Part shown: piece by piece, positions 62,101 through 64,000 of the stretch
Position numbering within the stretch: the first letter of the stretch is position 1
How the letters are laid out: each line of letters begins with the position of its first letter
Source: Rhynochetos jubatus
Lineage: Eukaryota; Chordata; Aves; Eurypygiformes; Rhynochetidae
Assembly: GCA_027574665.1 (NCBI GenBank)
Contig: CM050655.1
Location: 7,249,170-7,313,169, forward strand
Direction: 5' to 3'
Length of the DNA stretch: 64,000 nucleotides
Notes under the pieces: generated by a model
Told to the model about the DNA's origin: nothing
Databases searched by the model: none
The model's input: only the letters and a program-made list of their open reading frames with translations
Translations under genes and position numbers: made by a program

Positions 62101-64000
62101 AAATCTTAAAGGGACATTGTCAGGATTAACTGCCACAAAAGAGCATGTGGAAAAATCAATATATTAGACAGCTGTAAAAACAAAACCACACAGCATATCA
62201 TTTTGTGTGATTATTAATGAGATTTGATATCCACACTGGGATCAAAAAGAACACTGGCCTTTGTTTCAAGGCTTCTAACATTTTCACATACAACTATTCA
62301 CAGTCGTGTCTGCAGGATCCCACTGGATACTACGCAATCTGCTGCTGGAAAACACGACTTTAGTACTATCTTGCTTCTAGTATTGCCAAAACCTGTGTTC
62401 TGTTCCACTAATACATTTAAAGATCAGAACAAAGGTAACATTTACTGAAATAATAGAGGGATTGGTTTGTTGGCTGGTTTTCAATAAATTACAGATTGTT
62501 TCCATTGTCTCAACTTAAAACCAAAATATAAAGAAACAGAAATTACAATGAAAAATTCATTCAGGAAGAAAGGAAAACAAACCAACCAACCTCCACACAC
62601 CCCCCTCTAATCCACCCCTCTGGCTGTGCATCGTGCTTGGTGGTGTTATGCACGAAACCATTCCTTAGGAGTCCATTGGTTTATTCTGGACTTCAAACAG
62701 AATCACGGTTTTGAGGAAATAAATGGATAGACAGGCTTCTCTAATTTCTCAAACATTTGCAAACAGATCTGTATACGCACAGGACACATAAGCAGGGCAC
62801 ATATGAGTTCAGCATTTTTAGGTGACAACTAGACCTTGAAGTATTGGGTGTTTCCCACTACAGCTGTCTGCAGACATGGTTCCTTTCTGACTGTCACTGA
62901 GTTATTAAAGCTGTCCCTTGCGTTCGGTGCAAAGGAATGCCTAAAACAGGAGGTTAGTGCAAACGTTGTCACGTACTGGTGTCCAGTTACTGCCTAGACC
63001 ACATACTAAGGAACAAAGGGTGTTTGTCTATCTCCCACAGTTAAATCTTAAGTAAAACATTTCAGAAACGGTTTTAAAATCTCAGTAACTAGCCCTACTC
63101 TAAAACCTGAGAGAGAAGGATTTCTCTCATAGCATGTCTAACTCCTATGGCCAAGTGTGGTAGAATGAGCGTCGCACAAATTGGCAATAACTTAGACCTG
63201 AGTCACCTCTCAGAGATGTAATTCCATTGATTTCAACTAAATTACTTCTGATCTGTGCTATTGTAAGAAAGAAAAAGGGAGAAAGGAAGAGCTTTCATCT
63301 TGATTTTACATCGGAGAACTCAGTAGCAGTTAGGCTGTTGACTGCAGTGAGTGCCAGATTGAACTCCAAGCCTGAGGAACACAATTTTTAGAAGCTCTAG
63401 TAAATTCTATTGCAGCTCCCTGGGAGCAAAGACTCAGAGAGCCAGTTTCTGCTGGAATGTTGTTGCTGTCCACTGCTTGATCTGCAAACATGAATATGGA
63501 AGGACAACTCCTTACAACAGTGACAGAACAGCCATTACGCTTGGTCTCAGAGCTGACCCTGGCTGGAACCTGAGCCTACTGTTCGTTTGGGTGCTCACTG
63601 CGAAATGTTAAATCTTGCGCTATGTAGCATGCATGAATACCAATTTGTTTTCTAATAAATAGAGGAAAAAGCAGTATTTAAATAATCATGAATAATCATA
63701 AAACAAATTGAATGACTCAGCCCAGCATGTTTTCTGGATTCTTAACAATTTGCTATGGCTAATGGTCCTTGCTTTCCCCTCACACCATTAATTTTCAAAG
63801 TCGTCATTAATCTCCAAGAAAAGCATTGAGCTTTGATCATTATTGCTTAATTACATGGAAAAATGGACAGATTGTTAATATTAATTTGCTTTACCACAGG
63901 CCAACTAAGTCATCTTCAATTCTCAGCGCATTCTACAGCGCTGCCATTTTATGCCAGGTAATAATAAATAAAATTATTAATTTAAAGAAAGCTTTTTACT
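59171..64000. other. Unannotated non-coding stretch
   Basis: No gene or known repeat is recognised. GC-richer DNA lies around 60850-61090. The last 350 bases are AT-rich with many homeodomain-type words and resemble a conserved non-coding element. Confidence 0.5.

Noticed and set aside
62580..62630. C-run rich patch as a minus-strand G-quadruplex
   Set aside because: There is only one long C-run and one of four bases, which is not enough runs for the four-tract pattern.
1..64000. tRNA, 5S, U6, 7SK and familiar microRNA sequences, CRISPR arrays and bacterial or phage genes
   Set aside because: I looked for their hallmark words and layouts on both strands and found none. The CR1 content and stop density fit vertebrate non-coding DNA instead.

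Overview
The window looks like intergenic or deep-intronic nuclear DNA from a bird, or less likely another sauropsid. The evidence is four copies or fragments of the CR1 LINE, the dominant retrotransposon of avian genomes, set in AT-leaning single-copy-looking sequence. Stop codons are dense on both strands. There are no operon-like gene runs, Shine-Dalgarno sites, CRISPR repeats or phage or IS genes. I recognise no cellular protein-coding exon, tRNA, rRNA or other structured RNA gene.

Layout. 1-3138 is unannotated unique-looking DNA. 3139-3310 is a plus-strand CR1 relic in which a piece of ORF2 is joined directly to the CR1 3' tail. 5811-6246 is a minus-strand CR1 3' end with a readable ORF2 C-terminus. 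16093-17066 is the largest CR1 copy, on the minus strand, with decayed reverse-transcriptase motifs. 23861-24280 is a GC-rich islet with a 23-bp tandem duplication. 31812-32246 carries two G-quadruplex-type G-tract clusters. 37381-37500 is a long polypurine tract. 48561-49080 and 55502-55690 carry weak minus-strand exon-like signals. 56771-57180 is a fourth, well-preserved minus-strand CR1 3' end. The rest is unannotated DNA with scattered homopolymers, one (TTA)8 microsatellite, and AT-rich blocks that resemble conserved non-coding elements. Conservation cannot be tested from one sequence.

The CR1 copies are independent, 5'-truncated retrotransposition remnants and none can encode a working protein. 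No set of genes in the window acts together. I found no convincing previously undescribed system. The observations worth checking are the rearranged CR1, the paired G-quadruplex motifs, the polypurine tract, a few unproven exon-like signals, and candidate enhancers.
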